A program made the translations under genes and the position numbers. Under the pieces are notes generated by a model that was not told where the DNA came from, ran no database searches, and worked only from the letters and a program-made list of their open reading frames with translations. Source: Fervidicoccaceae archaeon (GTDB taxonomy: Archaea > Thermoproteota > Thermoprotei_A > Sulfolobales > Fervidicoccaceae). Taken from it: a DNA stretch of 64,000 nucleotides. This document shows, piece after piece, positions 34,041 through 44,397 of the stretch (the first letter of the stretch is position 1; the number at the start of each line of letters is the position of its first letter). The stretch covers positions 1 to 64,000 of the forward strand of contig JAVYOA010000001.1 in the NCBI GenBank assembly GCA_038734945.1, given 5' to 3'.

Positions 34041-35045
34041 TTGACTCATGTGGCCTATGCCAACATATCGGGAAAGCATGCCTGTCTGAGCAGAGCTGAG
34101 ATGCTTTCACTGCTTGAGAATAAGGAAGGATTCAGAGAGATAGCTTCTTTCACTGGAGTGGAGCTCTTTGAAATAGGGGATCTAAATAGCATTGTGTGGG
34201 CACAGTCCGTTTCATCGACTCTGAAGTCGGTTGGAAAGGTGCTTCTCATTTTGGGTGCGAAGGGGGAGATAAGGCATTTTGCCTGTCCTGATTCCATAGG
34301 TGAAGTTGAAATAAGAAGGATGCAGGGAATGAATAGGGAAATGGGAAGGGAGAGGGCTCTGAAGACGATTGAGGGGCTACTGCGGGATAGATGTGGAAAT
34401 TTGGAGGGAGGACAAGGAAAGGTGGAAATTTTCCTCACTGATGGAGTCATAATTGTGGGAGAGTCTCTGTCCTCAAAGGGAAAGGGGGAGCTGATGAGCA
34501 GAAATCCCCATACTCTTCCATTTTATAAGCCCGGGGCCCTAAATCCCTGGTTCGCGAGGCTCCTGGTCAATCTGGCATCTCCTTTTGGAGGAAAAGCTGT
34601 ATACGATCCTTTCTGTGGTGTTGGTACTATCCTCCTAGCTGCCTCAGAATTATGGAATATAGAGCTTCTCTGCAGCGATATAAGAAGGGATATGTGTGCA
34701 GGCTCAAAAGCAAACCTTGGGGCTCTATCGCCTCAGCCGTTTGAGATAGTGAGGGCTGATGCCCTTCATCTTCCTATGAGGAGAGGGGCCTTCAGCCATG
34801 TGGTAAGTGACCCTCCATATAATAGATCAATTAGATCTCTCTATTCAGCTCCAACAGAGCTCCTCTCTGGAGCTCTACAGCAGATCTCTGAAACTATTGA
34901 AAAGGGAGGGAGGATCGTCATCTCCATAGATGAAGATCTGGCAAGAAGTGTTTCCATACCAGAGGGAGTTTTTTTGAAGCATAAGTGCCCGATGTACGTC
35001 CACAACAGGTTAACCAGAGCAGTGATGGTGATGGTGAAGGAATGA
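34041..35045 (+). CDS. trmG10: tRNA (guanine-10-N2) methyltransferase, archaeal Trm-G10 type
   Basis: A 334-residue protein with a THUMP-like N-terminal part and a class I methyltransferase C-terminal part. The segment LPFYKPGALNPWFARLLVNL near residue 160, AdoMet motif YDPFCGVGTILLAA near residue 188 and catalytic motif VVSDPPYNRS near residue 254 match the Trm-G10 family, which makes N2-methyl or N2,N2-dimethylguanosine at tRNA position 10. The start is TTG 34041. Its TGA overlaps the ATG of the RNase Z gene, so the two tRNA enzymes are coupled. Confidence 0.9.
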   Translation: MTHVAYANISGKHACLSRAEMLSLLENKEGFREIASFTGVELFEIGDLNSIVWAQSVSSTLKSVGKVLLILGAKGEIRHFACPDSIGEVEIRRMQGMNREMGRERALKTIEGLLRDRCGNLEGGQGKVEIFLTDGVIIVGESLSSKGKGELMSRNPHTLPFYKPGALNPWFARLLVNLASPFGGKAVYDPFCGVGTILLAASELWNIELLCSDIRRDMCAGSKANLGALSPQPFEIVRADALHLPMRRGAFSHVVSDPPYNRSIRSLYSAPTELLSGALQQISETIEKGGRIVISIDEDLARSVSIPEGVFLKHKCPMYVHNRLTRAVMVMVKE

Positions 35046-35818
35046 GCGATGCATGGCTAATATTTCTGGGAACAGCTGCGGGAGTTCCCAGCGGAGGTTC
35101 GGGCATGCCGGGAATTCTGCTGCAGTACAGAGGAAAATACATTCTTCTGGATGCTGGGGAGGGAACGCAGATTTCCCTCTCAAGGCTGGGCATTGGAAGT
35201 GCCAAAATAGATGCTATCTTGGTTTCTCACCTTCACGGAGATCATATCTTCGGCCTTCCTGGTCTAATCCAGACAATGAGCATGGAATCAAGGACTAGGC
35301 CTCTTCTCGTCATTTCTCCTGCAGAAATTCGGTCTTTTCTTGATGCTTCCTTCAGAATAACCAGCTTTACTCCTTCCTTCGAAATTAAAGTAGAGGAGCC
35401 AAGCAGATTGAGCATAGGAGATGCTATAGATGTTGTGCCTTTTAGAACATGTCATACTATATCTCCTTCCTTTGGATATCTTCTGGTTGGGAAGAGTCAT
35501 GGAGGAAAAGTTAGATTTTCACTAGCATATACTGGTGATACTATGCCCTGCGATAGTTATAGAGATGCCATAAGGGGCGCAGAAATCCTAATACACGATT
35601 CCACTTTTTCTGAGGAGGTTGGAGCTGAAGCCTGGAACTATGGACATTCAACATCGAGAGATGCTGCTTTGCTAGCAAGGGATATAGGAGCAAGAATCCT
35701 ATTCCTTTTTCATATAAGCAGCAGATACAGCAGCGATCCCCTCGTTCTGGAGAGAGAGGCTAGAAGAATTTTTCCCATGAGCTTCTTGGCAAAAGATGGA
35801 ATGAAGTTTTATCTGTAG
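35042..35818 (+). CDS. rnz: Ribonuclease Z (tRNA 3' processing)
   Basis: A 258-residue canonical RNase Z that cleaves the 3' trailer of tRNA precursors. It has LIFLGTAAGVPSGG, LDAGEGTQISLSRLG, the metal motif VSHLHGDHIFGLPGL near residue 62, AYTGDTM and EAWNYGHSTSRDA. ATG 35042 (MSDAWLIFLGTAAG) is preferred to an in-frame upstream start, because the strand LIFLGT then sits at the normal distance from the N-terminus. It overlaps the methyltransferase stop by 4 bases (ATGA). This is the more typical of the two RNase Z-like genes in the window. Confidence 0.9.
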   Translation: MSDAWLIFLGTAAGVPSGGSGMPGILLQYRGKYILLDAGEGTQISLSRLGIGSAKIDAILVSHLHGDHIFGLPGLIQTMSMESRTRPLLVISPAEIRSFLDASFRITSFTPSFEIKVEEPSRLSIGDAIDVVPFRTCHTISPSFGYLLVGKSHGGKVRFSLAYTGDTMPCDSYRDAIRGAEILIHDSTFSEEVGAEAWNYGHSTSRDAALLARDIGARILFLFHISSRYSSDPLVLEREARRIFPMSFLAKDGMKFYL

Positions 35819-35848
35819 GAAATCACTACTAGAAATTGGTGAACAGGT

Positions 35849-36703
35849 TTGCCATGTGGGAAAATCAGGTTTGGTCCTGCAGGGAAGCCAATAGATCTGC
35901 ATGGGGATCTGTTAGATGCTCCCAAATTTCTCAGAGAGATCGGACTGAATGCTATGGAGTATGAGGCTGTGAGGGGTGTAAACATATCTAGGGAGAGGGC
36001 AGAGAAGTTAGGTAGCCTTGCCAGGGAAAACGATGTTGTTTTGAGCATGCATGCTCCCTACTATGTTAATCTCTCCGCACTTGAGCAGGAAAAGGTGGAG
36101 AGCAGCATAAAAAGGCTCGTGGACTCTCTCCAGGCATCTAGTTGGATGGGCAGCTATGTCGTTGTCTTTCACCCTGGATACTACCTGGATTGGGGGACAA
36201 AGGAAGCAGTAGCCAGAGTGATATCTGCCCTGAAAGAAGTTAGAAGCAGAGCGTTGAATGTATCTGCTTCTAATGTGTGGCTGGGACCTGAAACTACGGG
36301 AAAGACGAAGCAGGTAGGTTCTGTAGATGATATAATAAAGATCTGCAGTGAAATTGACAGATGCAGGCCTGTGGTTGATTGGGCTCACCTCCATGCTAGA
36401 AGCTTGGGAAAATTCCCAACGGGCTACGAGGATGTTCTGAAGGTCATAGAAGCTTTAGAGAGAGGGCTGGGAAGAGAGGCTGTGAACCCCCTGCACACGC
36501 ACTTCTCTAAGATTGAATATACAAGAGGCGGAGAAAAGGAGCATCACACCCTCGACGAAAATTTTGGTCCTGACTTCAGTATTGTATGCCGGGCTTACAG
36601 AGAAGTAGGCATAGATGCTATAATAATAAGCGAAAGTCCTGTGCTTGAGCGAGATGCTCTAAAAATGAAGAGCATTTGTGAAGATGTTTGTTTCGAGAAA
36701 TAA
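35849..36703 (+). CDS. nfo: Endonuclease IV-like AP endonuclease
   Basis: A 284-residue TIM-barrel protein of AP endonuclease family 2. Metal-site motifs appear as LSMHAPYYVNLSA near residue 65, VVFHPGYYL near residue 104, GPETTGKTKQVG near residue 149, VVDWAHLHARS near residue 178 and NPLHTHFSKIEY near residue 217. It would cut DNA at abasic sites with zinc. The start is TTG 35849, 30 bases after rnz on the same strand. Confidence 0.88.
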   Translation: MPCGKIRFGPAGKPIDLHGDLLDAPKFLREIGLNAMEYEAVRGVNISRERAEKLGSLARENDVVLSMHAPYYVNLSALEQEKVESSIKRLVDSLQASSWMGSYVVVFHPGYYLDWGTKEAVARVISALKEVRSRALNVSASNVWLGPETTGKTKQVGSVDDIIKICSEIDRCRPVVDWAHLHARSLGKFPTGYEDVLKVIEALERGLGREAVNPLHTHFSKIEYTRGGEKEHHTLDENFGPDFSIVCRAYREVGIDAIIISESPVLERDALKMKSICEDVCFEK

Positions 36704-36727
36704 GAGCACTTGCTTGAAAGAACAAGC

Positions 36728-37015
36728 TCAAATTATGTTTTGCTTAGCTTTTCTCTCCTCCTCCGCCCTCACCTTGACAATTCCAAGATGAATGGCGCAG
36801 GAAACACAATAGCATTTCTTGACAGGGTATCTAGCTATTATTGCTCCCTTCTTCTCGAGCTCCCTTGCCAACTGGGGCTCGATGGGAGAATACATTCTCT
36901 CAACACATATTGCTTTATCCTCGGGAACAAGCCTTCCGCAGTTGTCGCATTGAATCCTCTCTACATAGCCCTTTCCTCCTTTATGTCTTCCTCTGCTCTC
37001 TCTCTTTTTCGGCAT
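36728..37015 (-). CDS. rps26e: Ribosomal protein eS26
   Basis: A 95-residue small-subunit ribosomal protein found in eukaryotes and many Crenarchaeota. It begins MPKKRESRGRHKGGKGYV. A zinc site (IQCDNCGRLVPEDKAIC) and CYCVSCAIHLGIV (C-x2-C) near residue 70 complete the four-cysteine zinc knuckle. A TATA box in GATTTTAAATC at 37073-37083 lies about 60 bases upstream. Its presence supports a crenarchaeal host. Confidence 0.96.
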   Translation of the reverse strand: MPKKRESRGRHKGGKGYVERIQCDNCGRLVPEDKAICVERMYSPIEPQLARELEKKGAIIARYPVKKCYCVSCAIHLGIVKVRAEEERKAKQNII

Positions 37016-37344
37016 TTACACACTCTCCCTCTCAAATCAGTGAAGCATATTGGCAAAACCTTTGTTCTGAAAGATTTTAAATCTTTGCAGATCGCTGTTT
37101 TCTAGCTCAAGCGGACCAGCATTCTTGAGTGTGTGAAAGCTGTTTTAATTTTTTTTAGTCTCTGCAGGATGTCTGGAATTAGCCTGGGAAGCTGTGTGGA
37201 AGGCCCAGAGATTATTTAGCTGGAAAAATTTCCATGACTCTCATTCAGAGTGATAATAGCTAATGTGAAGCTTGGAGAAGAAAGAAAAGTACACAGCAAA
37301 GCCTGCAGAAATTTAGGGCAGGAAATGGTAGTCAAATTGGATTC
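37016..37344. other. Intergenic region between eS26 and proS
   Basis: These 329 bases have no open frame of note. They contain the eS26 promoter (GATTTTAAATC, 37073-37083) and a T-rich run near 37144-37160 that may end transcripts coming from the proS side. I see no RNA gene, repeat or insertion remnant. Confidence 0.5.
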
Positions 37345-38778
37345 TCAATAAGTTCTAGCAAGCCTGAGAGAGGTCTTAGCCTCTCTGCCGCAGATAGGAC
37401 ATTTTTTCCCAGCAACCCAGTCCGGAGGATCAATTGGAGATCCCAGAGCCTTGAGTCCGGTTTTCTCCTGCATCTTCAGAGCGCAGTCATCTTTTCCGCA
37501 CCATGGCGTCTCAACTATTCCTTTCCTCTCCTCATAATTTTCAATTTCCTGCAGGGAAATCACCCTCCTGATGCTTGAGTTGAGCCTAGTCCATGCTCTC
37601 TCCTTCAAGTTCCTGTCAATCTCATCTCCAATTCTGATGACTTCTTCGCATATTCTGTCAGCTTCAACGACGACTTTTTTCAACAGATCTCTCCTAGCAA
37701 GGACAGCAGTTCTTCCAGCGACCTCTCTCCTTCCAATCTCAGCTCTGATGGGGATACCCCTTAGCTCAAGGTCATAGAATTTCTTTCCTGGAGTTAGCTC
37801 CTCCCTCTCATCTATCTTTGCTCTTATACCGCAATCTTTCAGCTTGCCCTCTATCTCTCTCGCATATCTCAGTGAGGAGGCTTTCTCCTCTTCATTGAAA
37901 TATATAGGTACTATTGAAACCTGCAGAGGTGCAATTCTAAATGGTAGAACTGCTCCTCTCTCGTCTCCATGCACAGCTATTACTGAGGCAATGACTCTGT
38001 CCGAAATTCCATAGCTCGTCTGCCAGACGTAATCTATACTCTCATCGCTCAGCATTACCTTAACATCTATTGGCTTTGAGAACGATTGCCCCAGATGATG
38101 CACTGTTCCTATCTGAAGAGCTCTTCCATCAGGAAATACAGTATCGAAGGCGATTGTGTAAAGGGCTCCAGCGAATTTGTCAAAATCAGGCCTTCTTGAA
38201 ATTATGTATGGGATGCCAAGGCTGTCAAATATTCTCGAATATATATCGAGAGCTTCCTTGACCTGTCTATCGGCGTCCTCGAAGGAAGAATGAGCTGTAT
38301 GAGCTTCCTTGAACGTTGTTACCTCCCTGAGCCTCAACAGAGGTCTGGTTGACTTTGTCTCATACCTGAATATGCTCACTATCTGATAGAATTTTCTTGG
38401 GAGCTGCTTATAGCTGTTAAACCAGAGGCTTTCCATATAGCTAATGGATGTCTCGCTTGTCGGTCTCAGAGCTAGCTTCACATCAAGCTCCTCGAGCCCT
38501 CCATGAGTAACCCAGTATACTTCATCCCTGAAGCCTCTTATGTGCTCCTCCTCCTTGACCAAGAGATCCTCAGGTATTAGCATTGGAAAAAGAACTTCCT
38601 CGTGTCCTGTGGAGTCCAGCTCTCTCCTAACAACATCTAGTATGTTCTTTCGGAGAGCATACCCATATGGCATCCATATTCCTACTCCCTTTATGGGATA
38701 CCTGCCGTAATCGTATATTTCTGCCTCTCTCAGTACCCTATCGAACCATTCGCTGAATTTATCTCCCATCTCAGCCAC
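37345..38778 (-). CDS. proS: Prolyl-tRNA synthetase (archaeal/eukaryotic type)
   Basis: A 477-residue class IIa aminoacyl-tRNA synthetase. Class II motifs are visible as [12 protein letters not shown] (motif 1), [20 protein letters not shown] (motif 2) and [21 protein letters not shown] (motif 3 region, near residue 265). The C-terminal zinc domain ([11 protein letters not shown] and [10 protein letters not shown]) and the final Tyr are typical of the eukaryote-like ProRS. The start is GTG 38778, with MGDKFSEWF following. It ends with ARTY at 37345. Confidence 0.96.
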   Translation of the reverse strand: MAEMGDKFSEWFDRVLREAEIYDYGRYPIKGVGIWMPYGYALRKNILDVVRRELDSTGHEEVLFPMLIPEDLLVKEEEHIRGFRDEVYWVTHGGLEELDVKLALRPTSETSISYMESLWFNSYKQLPRKFYQIVSIFRYETKSTRPLLRLREVTTFKEAHTAHSSFEDADRQVKEALDIYSRIFDSLGIPYIISRRPDFDKFAGALYTIAFDTVFPDGRALQIGTVHHLGQSFSKPIDVKVMLSDESIDYVWQTSYGISDRVIASVIAVHGDERGAVLPFRIAPLQVSIVPIYFNEEEKASSLRYAREIEGKLKDCGIRAKIDEREELTPGKKFYDLELRGIPIRAEIGRREVAGRTAVLARRDLLKKVVVEADRICEEVIRIGDEIDRNLKERAWTRLNSSIRRVISLQEIENYEERKGIVETPWCGKDDCALKMQEKTGLKALGSPIDPPDWVAGKKCPICGREAKTSLRLARTY

Positions 38779-38844
38779 TACGAACCATCTCCCTGGGGAC
38801 TGAAAACATGGAAAAAGCTTTCTAAGATGCGAATCTGGAAACGC

Positions 38845-39162
38845 TCAGATCAGAATTATTATCAGAATGGCAACTATCAAACCATATATAGCTATTCCCT
38901 CTCCAAGGGCCACAACTAGGAGAACGTTGCTGAATAGCTCCGACTTCTCCGTTAGAGCGCTCAGTCCAGCAGATCCAGCAACTCCCACTGCATACCCTCC
39001 CCCTAGACCTGCGAGTCCAACAGCTAGTGCTGCTCCTAGGGCCTTGTAGCTGGAAACGCTTGCCTCTGCAGTTGTCGTCTGTGCAGAGGCAGCTGATGCC
39101 ATCATTATTAGTGCAAGGAATACAAATAACCCATATAGAAGGAATTTGTAAGCTCTCATCAT
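38845..39162 (-). CDS. atpK: A-type ATP synthase subunit K (proteolipid c)
   Basis: A 105-residue proteolipid. A hydrophobic signal-like segment (residues about 5-27) is followed by two long helices with the glycine-rich pattern GAALAVGLAGLGGGYAVGVA and the ion-binding Glu in VVALGEGIAIYG near residue 91. It forms the membrane rotor ring. A TTTTAAATAT box at 39205-39214 supports its own promoter, separate from the upstream D gene. Confidence 0.94.
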   Translation of the reverse strand: MMRAYKFLLYGLFVFLALIMMASAASAQTTTAEASVSSYKALGAALAVGLAGLGGGYAVGVAGSAGLSALTEKSELFSNVLLVVALGEGIAIYGLIVAILIIILI

Positions 39163-39204
39163 CTCTACCTCTCCATGGATTGATGTTATTAATTGGGTTC
39201 CCTC

Positions 39205-39214
39205 TTTTAAATAT
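39205..39214 (-). promoter_or_regulatory. TATA box of atpK
   Basis: ATATTTAAAA on the minus strand lies about 45 bases before the start at 39162, giving a leader of about 20 bases. The proteolipid is made in excess over other subunits, so a separate promoter makes sense. Confidence 0.45.
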
Positions 39215-39278
39215 TGCTTAATTTTTCAGTTCATGATTAGGCCTGGAATTTCTTTATTATTAAAGCTCTTTTTCTATT

Positions 39279-39929
39279 TTACCCTTCTTTTTCCTCCTGT
39301 GCAGAAGCTGTCCTTTTTGCCTTAAGCACTTTGAGCCTCGTGAATTCCTCCCTCATCCTCTCGTCCAAGATAAGCGAGATGTACTTTATGCTTTTCTCAT
39401 AGTCCGGCAAAATGGCGTAGTCAATTGAATTTATCAGGCGCTGCGTTCCTTTCAGTTCTGCTATGAGTCTGAATATTGAGTTCTCGAGCTCTATGAGCTT
39501 GAGAAGCTTTTCAAAGGTATTTTTCAGCTCGTCTCTCGCTCGGAAGAAGGATGGAGGTATATCTGCTGGGAAAAGCATTTGGGGGATCGAGTCTCTGTTG
39601 AGGCTCAGATAGGGGGTTCTCACTGAGAAGACAAGCTTTGTCTTAACTGCTACTGAGAGGCTGGGTGGGACAGAGACGGCTATATCTGTTGATCGCTTCA
39701 AGCCTATCTCGAAGAGTGCCTCGCTATAGGAAGCATATGCTCTCTTCAGCTCTTCAGATGTCTCCGCATATAGCTTTTCATACTCCCCTATCATCGTCCT
39801 TATGTAGAGAAGAAGGGCGGACCTCTTCTCATCAAGAACCTTCCTTATTCTTCTTATTAGAGAGAGATCCCTCTTTAGTTTTATCAGGTTTATTTTCGTA
39901 GGTAGTCTGCTTCTTTTGTCAAAGCTCAA
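39279..39929 (-). CDS. atpD: A-type ATP synthase subunit D
   Basis: A 216-residue coiled-coil central-stalk subunit (V-ATPase D type). The N-terminal PTKINLIKLKRDLSLIRRIR and the C-terminal NSIDYAILPDYEKSIKYI with a long terminal helix fit the family. The start is TTG 39929 after GAGGTAAG, a few bases downstream of atpB on the same strand. It connects the A3B3 head to the rotor. Confidence 0.92.
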   Translation of the reverse strand: MSFDKRSRLPTKINLIKLKRDLSLIRRIRKVLDEKRSALLLYIRTMIGEYEKLYAETSEELKRAYASYSEALFEIGLKRSTDIAVSVPPSLSVAVKTKLVFSVRTPYLSLNRDSIPQMLFPADIPPSFFRARDELKNTFEKLLKLIELENSIFRLIAELKGTQRLINSIDYAILPDYEKSIKYISLILDERMREEFTRLKVLKAKRTASAQEEKEG

Positions 39930-39941
39930 GCTCTGCTTACC

Positions 39942-41345
39942 TCAGTTTTTCTTGTAGTACTTCTGTATGTATTCTGGTCTGATATTGGTGAGCTCCGTTT
40001 CTGGAAGGATTGATAGAACATTCCAAGCTATTTCCAAAGTTTCCTCAATGCTTCTATTTTCCGTTGGGAGCTGATTGATAAAAGTTCTCTCAAATGCTTC
40101 CCCAAATCTCAGATATTTCTTGTCTGTTGCACTGAGGCTCTCCTCCCCTATTATTGTTGCCAGGCTCTTCAGCTCCTGAGATCTGCTATATGCTGCGTAT
40201 AGCTGATTGTAAACATCACTGTGATCCTCCCTAGTCTTTCCAGCACCTATCCCCTCCTTCATTAGCCTGGAAAGACTCATGAGAACATTCACTGGTGGGT
40301 ATATTCCCCTATTGTAAAGTCCTCTATCAAGGACTATCTGCCCTTCTGTGATATAGCCAGTGAGATCTGGAATAGGATGAGTTATGTCGTCATTTGGCAT
40401 TGAGAGGATTGGCATTTGTGTAATGCTTCCCTTCTTTCCTATGACCCTCCCAGCCCTCTCATATATTGATGCCAGATCGCTGTACATGTATCCAGGATAT
40501 CCCTGTCTTCCAGGTATTTCTTCTCTGGCAGAACTAACTTCCCTCAGTGCTTCAGCATAGTTAGTCATGTCAGTAATTATCGCGAGCACATGCATGTCTC
40601 TCTCATACGCCAAGAACTCCGCCAGCGTGAGCGCTACTCTTGGAGTGACAAGCCTTATCATTGCAGGCTCATTGGCAAGATTGACAAACATTGCTACTTT
40701 GTTTCTTGCACCAGTTTCCTCGAAGAATCTCTTGAAGAACAGGAACTCATCATATTTTATTCCAATAGCAGCAAAGACAACAGCGAATTGCTCGTTTTCT
40801 CCTCTTACTACAGATTGCCTAGCAATCTGTGCAGCAAGCAGATTATGAGGTAAGCCTCCCCCGCTGAATATTGGAAGCTTCTGTCCTCTTACCAGAGTGT
40901 TCATTCCATCTATTGCGCTGACTCCGGTCTGTATGAAGTCCTTTGGATAAGCTCTGGATGATGGATTGAGGGGCTCTCCATTGATATCCCTCTTATCATC
41001 AGCTATGATTGATGGCCCCCCATCTATGGGATCTCCAAGACCATTGAATATTCTGCCCAGCATGTCCTCGGATACTCCCAATTCGAGTGTCTTACCAAGA
41101 AAACGAACGATTGTTCCAGTTGTTGAAATCCCTGTAGTTCCCTCGAAGACCTGTATTACAGCTACTCCCCTGCTCACATCCAGTACCCTTCCTCTCCTCT
41201 TCTCTCCAGAGGATAGCTCCACTTCAACTAGCTCATCGAAAGCTACTCCAGATGAAGCCTTAACGAAAAGGAGCGGGCCTCTTATTCTCTCCACTTCCTT
41301 AGACTCAATCACTCCAGATATTCCTTTCTTTTCTCTCAGCGCCAC
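39942..41345 (-). CDS. atpB: A-type ATP synthase subunit B (regulatory)
   Basis: A 467-residue non-catalytic nucleotide-binding subunit. It has the P-loop-like segment [20 protein letters not shown] near residue 160, MRRLVTPR-type and [13 protein letters not shown] motifs, [21 protein letters not shown] and [23 protein letters not shown] near residue 300. The modified P-loop lacks the Lys-Thr of the A subunit, as expected for the regulatory subunit. The start is GTG 41345. It follows atpA by 6 bases. Confidence 0.97.
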   Translation of the reverse strand: MALREKKGISGVIESKEVERIRGPLLFVKASSGVAFDELVEVELSSGEKRRGRVLDVSRGVAVIQVFEGTTGISTTGTIVRFLGKTLELGVSEDMLGRIFNGLGDPIDGGPSIIADDKRDINGEPLNPSSRAYPKDFIQTGVSAIDGMNTLVRGQKLPIFSGGGLPHNLLAAQIARQSVVRGENEQFAVVFAAIGIKYDEFLFFKRFFEETGARNKVAMFVNLANEPAMIRLVTPRVALTLAEFLAYERDMHVLAIITDMTNYAEALREVSSAREEIPGRQGYPGYMYSDLASIYERAGRVIGKKGSITQMPILSMPNDDITHPIPDLTGYITEGQIVLDRGLYNRGIYPPVNVLMSLSRLMKEGIGAGKTREDHSDVYNQLYAAYSRSQELKSLATIIGEESLSATDKKYLRFGEAFERTFINQLPTENRSIEETLEIAWNVLSILPETELTNIRPEYIQKYYKKN

Positions 41346-41351
41346 GCGAAA

Positions 41352-43151
41352 TCACCTTGACTGTGATTGATTGAATGACTTTAGCTTTTCTACAATATTA
41401 TTAACAATGGAATCAAATTCCTCCGGCTTGTCGTGCGGTATAGTATATCTTCCTCTCATCAGCTGAGCTACTTGATCCGAAATAGCCGATTCGACTTCTG
41501 AGACTGTCGCCAATCCCTGCGATATTATGCTCTGAACTGCTTCATGGACAGTGAGTATAGATCGCAGCATCTTATATTGTCTTCGAGGATCTGAAAATGC
41601 ATCGATCGGATCAAATGCATTCTGCTTGAGAAATCCTTCCTTGATCAGCCTTGCTGTGAAAAGGACAAGCTTGTCCGATTCGCTTAGGCCCTCCGTTCCT
41701 ACCAATCTCACTATTTCTCTCACTTCGTTTTCTCTGTACAGTATGTCAAGAGCCTTCTTTCTGTCCTCTGGCCATCTCTGATCAACGTTCTTCTTCCACC
41801 ACTCACTCACCGTATCTGCATATGCGCTATAGCTGAGGAGCCAGTTTATAGCTGGATAGTGCCTTGAATATGCTAGAGCTGTATCGAGGGCCCAGAAAAC
41901 TCTCACAAATCTCCTGGTATGGCTTGTTACCGGCTCCGTGAAGTCTCCTCCCGGAGGCGAAACTGCTCCTCCAAGCGTCACCGAACCAATCCTTCTGGGA
42001 TTACCAATAGCTATAACCCTTCCCGCTCTTTCATAGAACTCGGCTATTCTTGAAGCCAGATAGCTGGGATATCCCTCCTCTGCAGGCATCTCCTCAAGCC
42101 TTCCAGCTATTTCTCTCAGAGCCTCAGCCCATCTGCTTGTGGAATCTGCTACTAGGAGGACATCGTAGCCTTGGTCTCTGTAGTATTCCGCCATGGTTAT
42201 TCCAACATAGATGCTTGCCTCTCTGGCTGCCACTGGCATGTTGCTCGTGTTTGCTATTAGGATCGTTCTCTCCATGAGAGGTCTTCCGGTCCATGGATCC
42301 TTATATTCTGGGAATCTCTCCAAAACTTCGGTCATCTCGTTTCCTCTCTCTCCGCATCCTATGTAGATCACGACCTTTGCCTCGCTCCACTGTGCTAGCC
42401 CATGAAGGGTTACGGTTTTCCCAGTTCCAAAGCCCCCTGGTATTGCTGCTGTCCCTCCTTTTGCTATTGGAAAAAGCGTGTCAATTATTCTGAGCCCAGT
42501 TATAAGTGGCTCAGTTGGCTCGAGCTTGTCTAAATATGGTCTGGGAATCCTCACAGGCCATGTATGATAGAGTCTGAGGGGGGTCTCTCTCCCCGATTGT
42601 TCAATAGTTCCTATTTCCTCCTCTATGCTGTAGTCTCCCTCTGGAACAATCTCCTTCAGTGTACCATGTAGATTTGGAGGAATCATTATTCTATGCTCTA
42701 TGAGCTCTGTTTCCTTCACAGTTCCAATAATGGTCCCACCTTCAAGCTTCTCTCCAGGCTTGATTTGATCGGCAGGAACAAAGTGCCATTTCTTGTCTCT
42801 CGGTAGAGCGGGAAGCTTTATTCCCCTCTTCACAAAAATTGAGTTTGTCTCTCTCTTAATTTCTTCCAGAGGTCTCTGAATTCCGTCATATATTTGGCTA
42901 ATTAGCCCTGGTCCCAGCTCAACAGACAGGGGAGCTCCTGTTCCCCTAACTATTTCTCCAGGTCTGAGCCCGGATGTGGATTCGTAAACTTGAATATAAG
43001 CAACATCTCCTTCAATCCTCGATACTTCCCCTATTAGCCCTTCGCTTCCAACCTCAACGACCTCGTACATCTTTATGCCAGCCATATCTTCTGCAACTAC
43101 TAAGGATCCTGATATTCTCCTAATTCTTCCAAGGACACTCATGAAGATCAT
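41352..43151 (-). CDS. atpA: A-type ATP synthase catalytic subunit A
   Basis: A 599-residue catalytic subunit with Walker [14 protein letters not shown] near residue 240, preceded by the family 'bulge' domain (about residues 115-195) that distinguishes A/V-type from F-type. Other motifs are [19 protein letters not shown] and [21 protein letters not shown]. The first ATG at 43151 overlaps the stop of atpE; the internal ATG at 43142 ([12 protein letters not shown]) is an equally good start. It makes or hydrolyses ATP at the A-B interface. Confidence 0.97.
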   Translation of the reverse strand: MIFMSVLGRIRRISGSLVVAEDMAGIKMYEVVEVGSEGLIGEVSRIEGDVAYIQVYESTSGLRPGEIVRGTGAPLSVELGPGLISQIYDGIQRPLEEIKRETNSIFVKRGIKLPALPRDKKWHFVPADQIKPGEKLEGGTIIGTVKETELIEHRIMIPPNLHGTLKEIVPEGDYSIEEEIGTIEQSGRETPLRLYHTWPVRIPRPYLDKLEPTEPLITGLRIIDTLFPIAKGGTAAIPGGFGTGKTVTLHGLAQWSEAKVVIYIGCGERGNEMTEVLERFPEYKDPWTGRPLMERTILIANTSNMPVAAREASIYVGITMAEYYRDQGYDVLLVADSTSRWAEALREIAGRLEEMPAEEGYPSYLASRIAEFYERAGRVIAIGNPRRIGSVTLGGAVSPPGGDFTEPVTSHTRRFVRVFWALDTALAYSRHYPAINWLLSYSAYADTVSEWWKKNVDQRWPEDRKKALDILYRENEVREIVRLVGTEGLSESDKLVLFTARLIKEGFLKQNAFDPIDAFSDPRRQYKMLRSILTVHEAVQSIISQGLATVSEVESAISDQVAQLMRGRYTIPHDKPEEFDSIVNNIVEKLKSFNQSQSR

Positions 43152-43762
43152 TCCTCTTCAAATAGAACCTTTTTTGCTGTGCTCATGAGCTCGTCTCTCA
43201 TTAGCTCAAAGGCTCTTTTCAGCGTAAAATCCTGGGATATGCCTGTTTCGGGGTAAACCAGAACAAAGCCTCCGCTTCCTTCAGGAAGATCAGCCTTTAT
43301 CTCGATTTCCTCCGCTTTTTCAGCAATCTTTTTGACAATTTTTTCAAAAATCTTCCTGTCCTTTGCCTCAACATGAAGCTCTATCGAGCTGCTGAGGGAA
43401 GATGATAGGACTCTCTTCAGGGCTGAGCTATAGAGTTTCTCCCTGTCTTTTTCGCTCATCCCGAAAATTCTTTCTTCAGAAGCTGATAGCACCTTCTCAA
43501 CAATTTCATTTATTTTCATCTGAGAGCTCAACCTGGTATTCAGCTCGAGAGATGACTCGAGGCTCCTGAGCGAATCAATGTAAGAGGAATATTCCTCATT
43601 GAGTTTAGACAGGGCTTCAGCTCTTATTTTCCTGTATCCATCATCGAGCATTGTGAGAGCGTCTTTCTTAACTCCATTTATGTACTCAGCATAATCCTTG
43701 AGCGCTCTTTCTATGACTGCTGAGGACAGTTTCTCTGGCTTACCCCCTTCCAAGCATCTCAC
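43148..43762 (-). CDS. atpE: A-type ATP synthase subunit E (peripheral stalk)
   Basis: A 204-residue helical peripheral-stalk subunit. It has long charged helices (residues about 15-90) and a C-terminal globular part with [20 protein letters not shown] and [20 protein letters not shown] near residue 163, the conserved end of vATP-synt_E. It opens the E-A-B-D gene run. A TATA box at 43796-43805 and an upstream palindrome lie in the gap to atpF. Confidence 0.88.
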   Translation of the reverse strand: MRCLEGGKPEKLSSAVIERALKDYAEYINGVKKDALTMLDDGYRKIRAEALSKLNEEYSSYIDSLRSLESSLELNTRLSSQMKINEIVEKVLSASEERIFGMSEKDREKLYSSALKRVLSSSLSSSIELHVEAKDRKIFEKIVKKIAEKAEEIEIKADLPEGSGGFVLVYPETGISQDFTLKRAFELMRDELMSTAKKVLFEEE

Positions 43763-43795
43763 CCAAGTAACGAGCTTTTAAATGGATTTCATTCC

Positions 43796-43805
43796 CTATA
43801 AAAAC
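43796..43805 (-). promoter_or_regulatory. TATA box of the atpE-A-B-D operon
   Basis: The minus strand reads GTTTTTATAG, about 38 bases before the atpE start, followed by a short leader. Confidence 0.45.
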
Positions 43806-43813
43806 TTAGCCTC

Positions 43814-43830
43814 GAAAAATGACATTTTTC
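43814..43830. promoter_or_regulatory. 17-bp perfect palindrome before the ATP synthase operon
   Basis: GAAAAATG-A-CATTTTTC has two 8-bp arms around a single A. It lies about 8 bp upstream of the atpE TATA box, overlapping or next to the BRE position, and downstream of the atpF stop. It could be an operator or form a hairpin at the end of the atpF transcript. Confidence 0.45.
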
Positions 43831-43887
43831 ATTGTAATAACATAATAGTTGATCCTCCATGTGAAGCCTTGTAGCTAGGCTCGATCG

Positions 43888-44205
43888 CTATCCAAAGCCA
43901 AGTGCTTTCAGAACTAGCTCTCTCATGTTGGAGGGAGCAAAGCCGCTTCTGGGAGAGGGAAGAAGAAATATGATCTTTCCCGTCCTTCTCCTTATTCTAT
44001 CTATTTCCTTAGAAATAACCTCACCTAGATCCTTCTCAACTAGTATTAGAGAGATGTCGTTTCTATTGGCATAGACCTCGATCAGCTTTATTGCTTCTGT
44101 GGGATTTCTTTGAACCTCTCCCAAGCAGCCTATGCTCCTGTACATTGTCACAAGATCTGCATTTCCTATAACTACAACTTTACCTTCCATTGGATCTGTG
44201 CTCAT
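43888..44205 (-). CDS. atpF: A-type ATP synthase subunit F
   Basis: A 105-residue Rossmann-like central-stalk subunit. Its core is GKVVVIGNADLVTMYRSIG, then LVEKDLGEVISKEIDRIR, and its C-terminus ends LVLKALGFG. The start is ATG 44205 (MSTDPMEGKVVVIG); a longer frame upstream is unlikely, because the TATA-like CTTTTATG at 44229-44237 predicts a leaderless transcript starting here. It is set apart from the E-A-B-D run by 125 bases. Confidence 0.88.
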   Translation of the reverse strand: MSTDPMEGKVVVIGNADLVTMYRSIGCLGEVQRNPTEAIKLIEVYANRNDISLILVEKDLGEVISKEIDRIRRRTGKIIFLLPSPRSGFAPSNMRELVLKALGFG

Positions 44206-44397
44206 ATTCTTACATCTCCAGAGACGGCATAAAAGCACAAAGTCTTCTAGTGTAGATTGTTTTTTCTATTATTATTTTTTATAGTTTATTTTTCAGCCTG
44301 CTATCTTTTTCTAATCATAGATAGAGAAAAAATAAATTAGAGAAGGTTAGAATTAAGAACTACCTGTCATCATCCCTGCTGAAGAGGTTTGCTGCTG

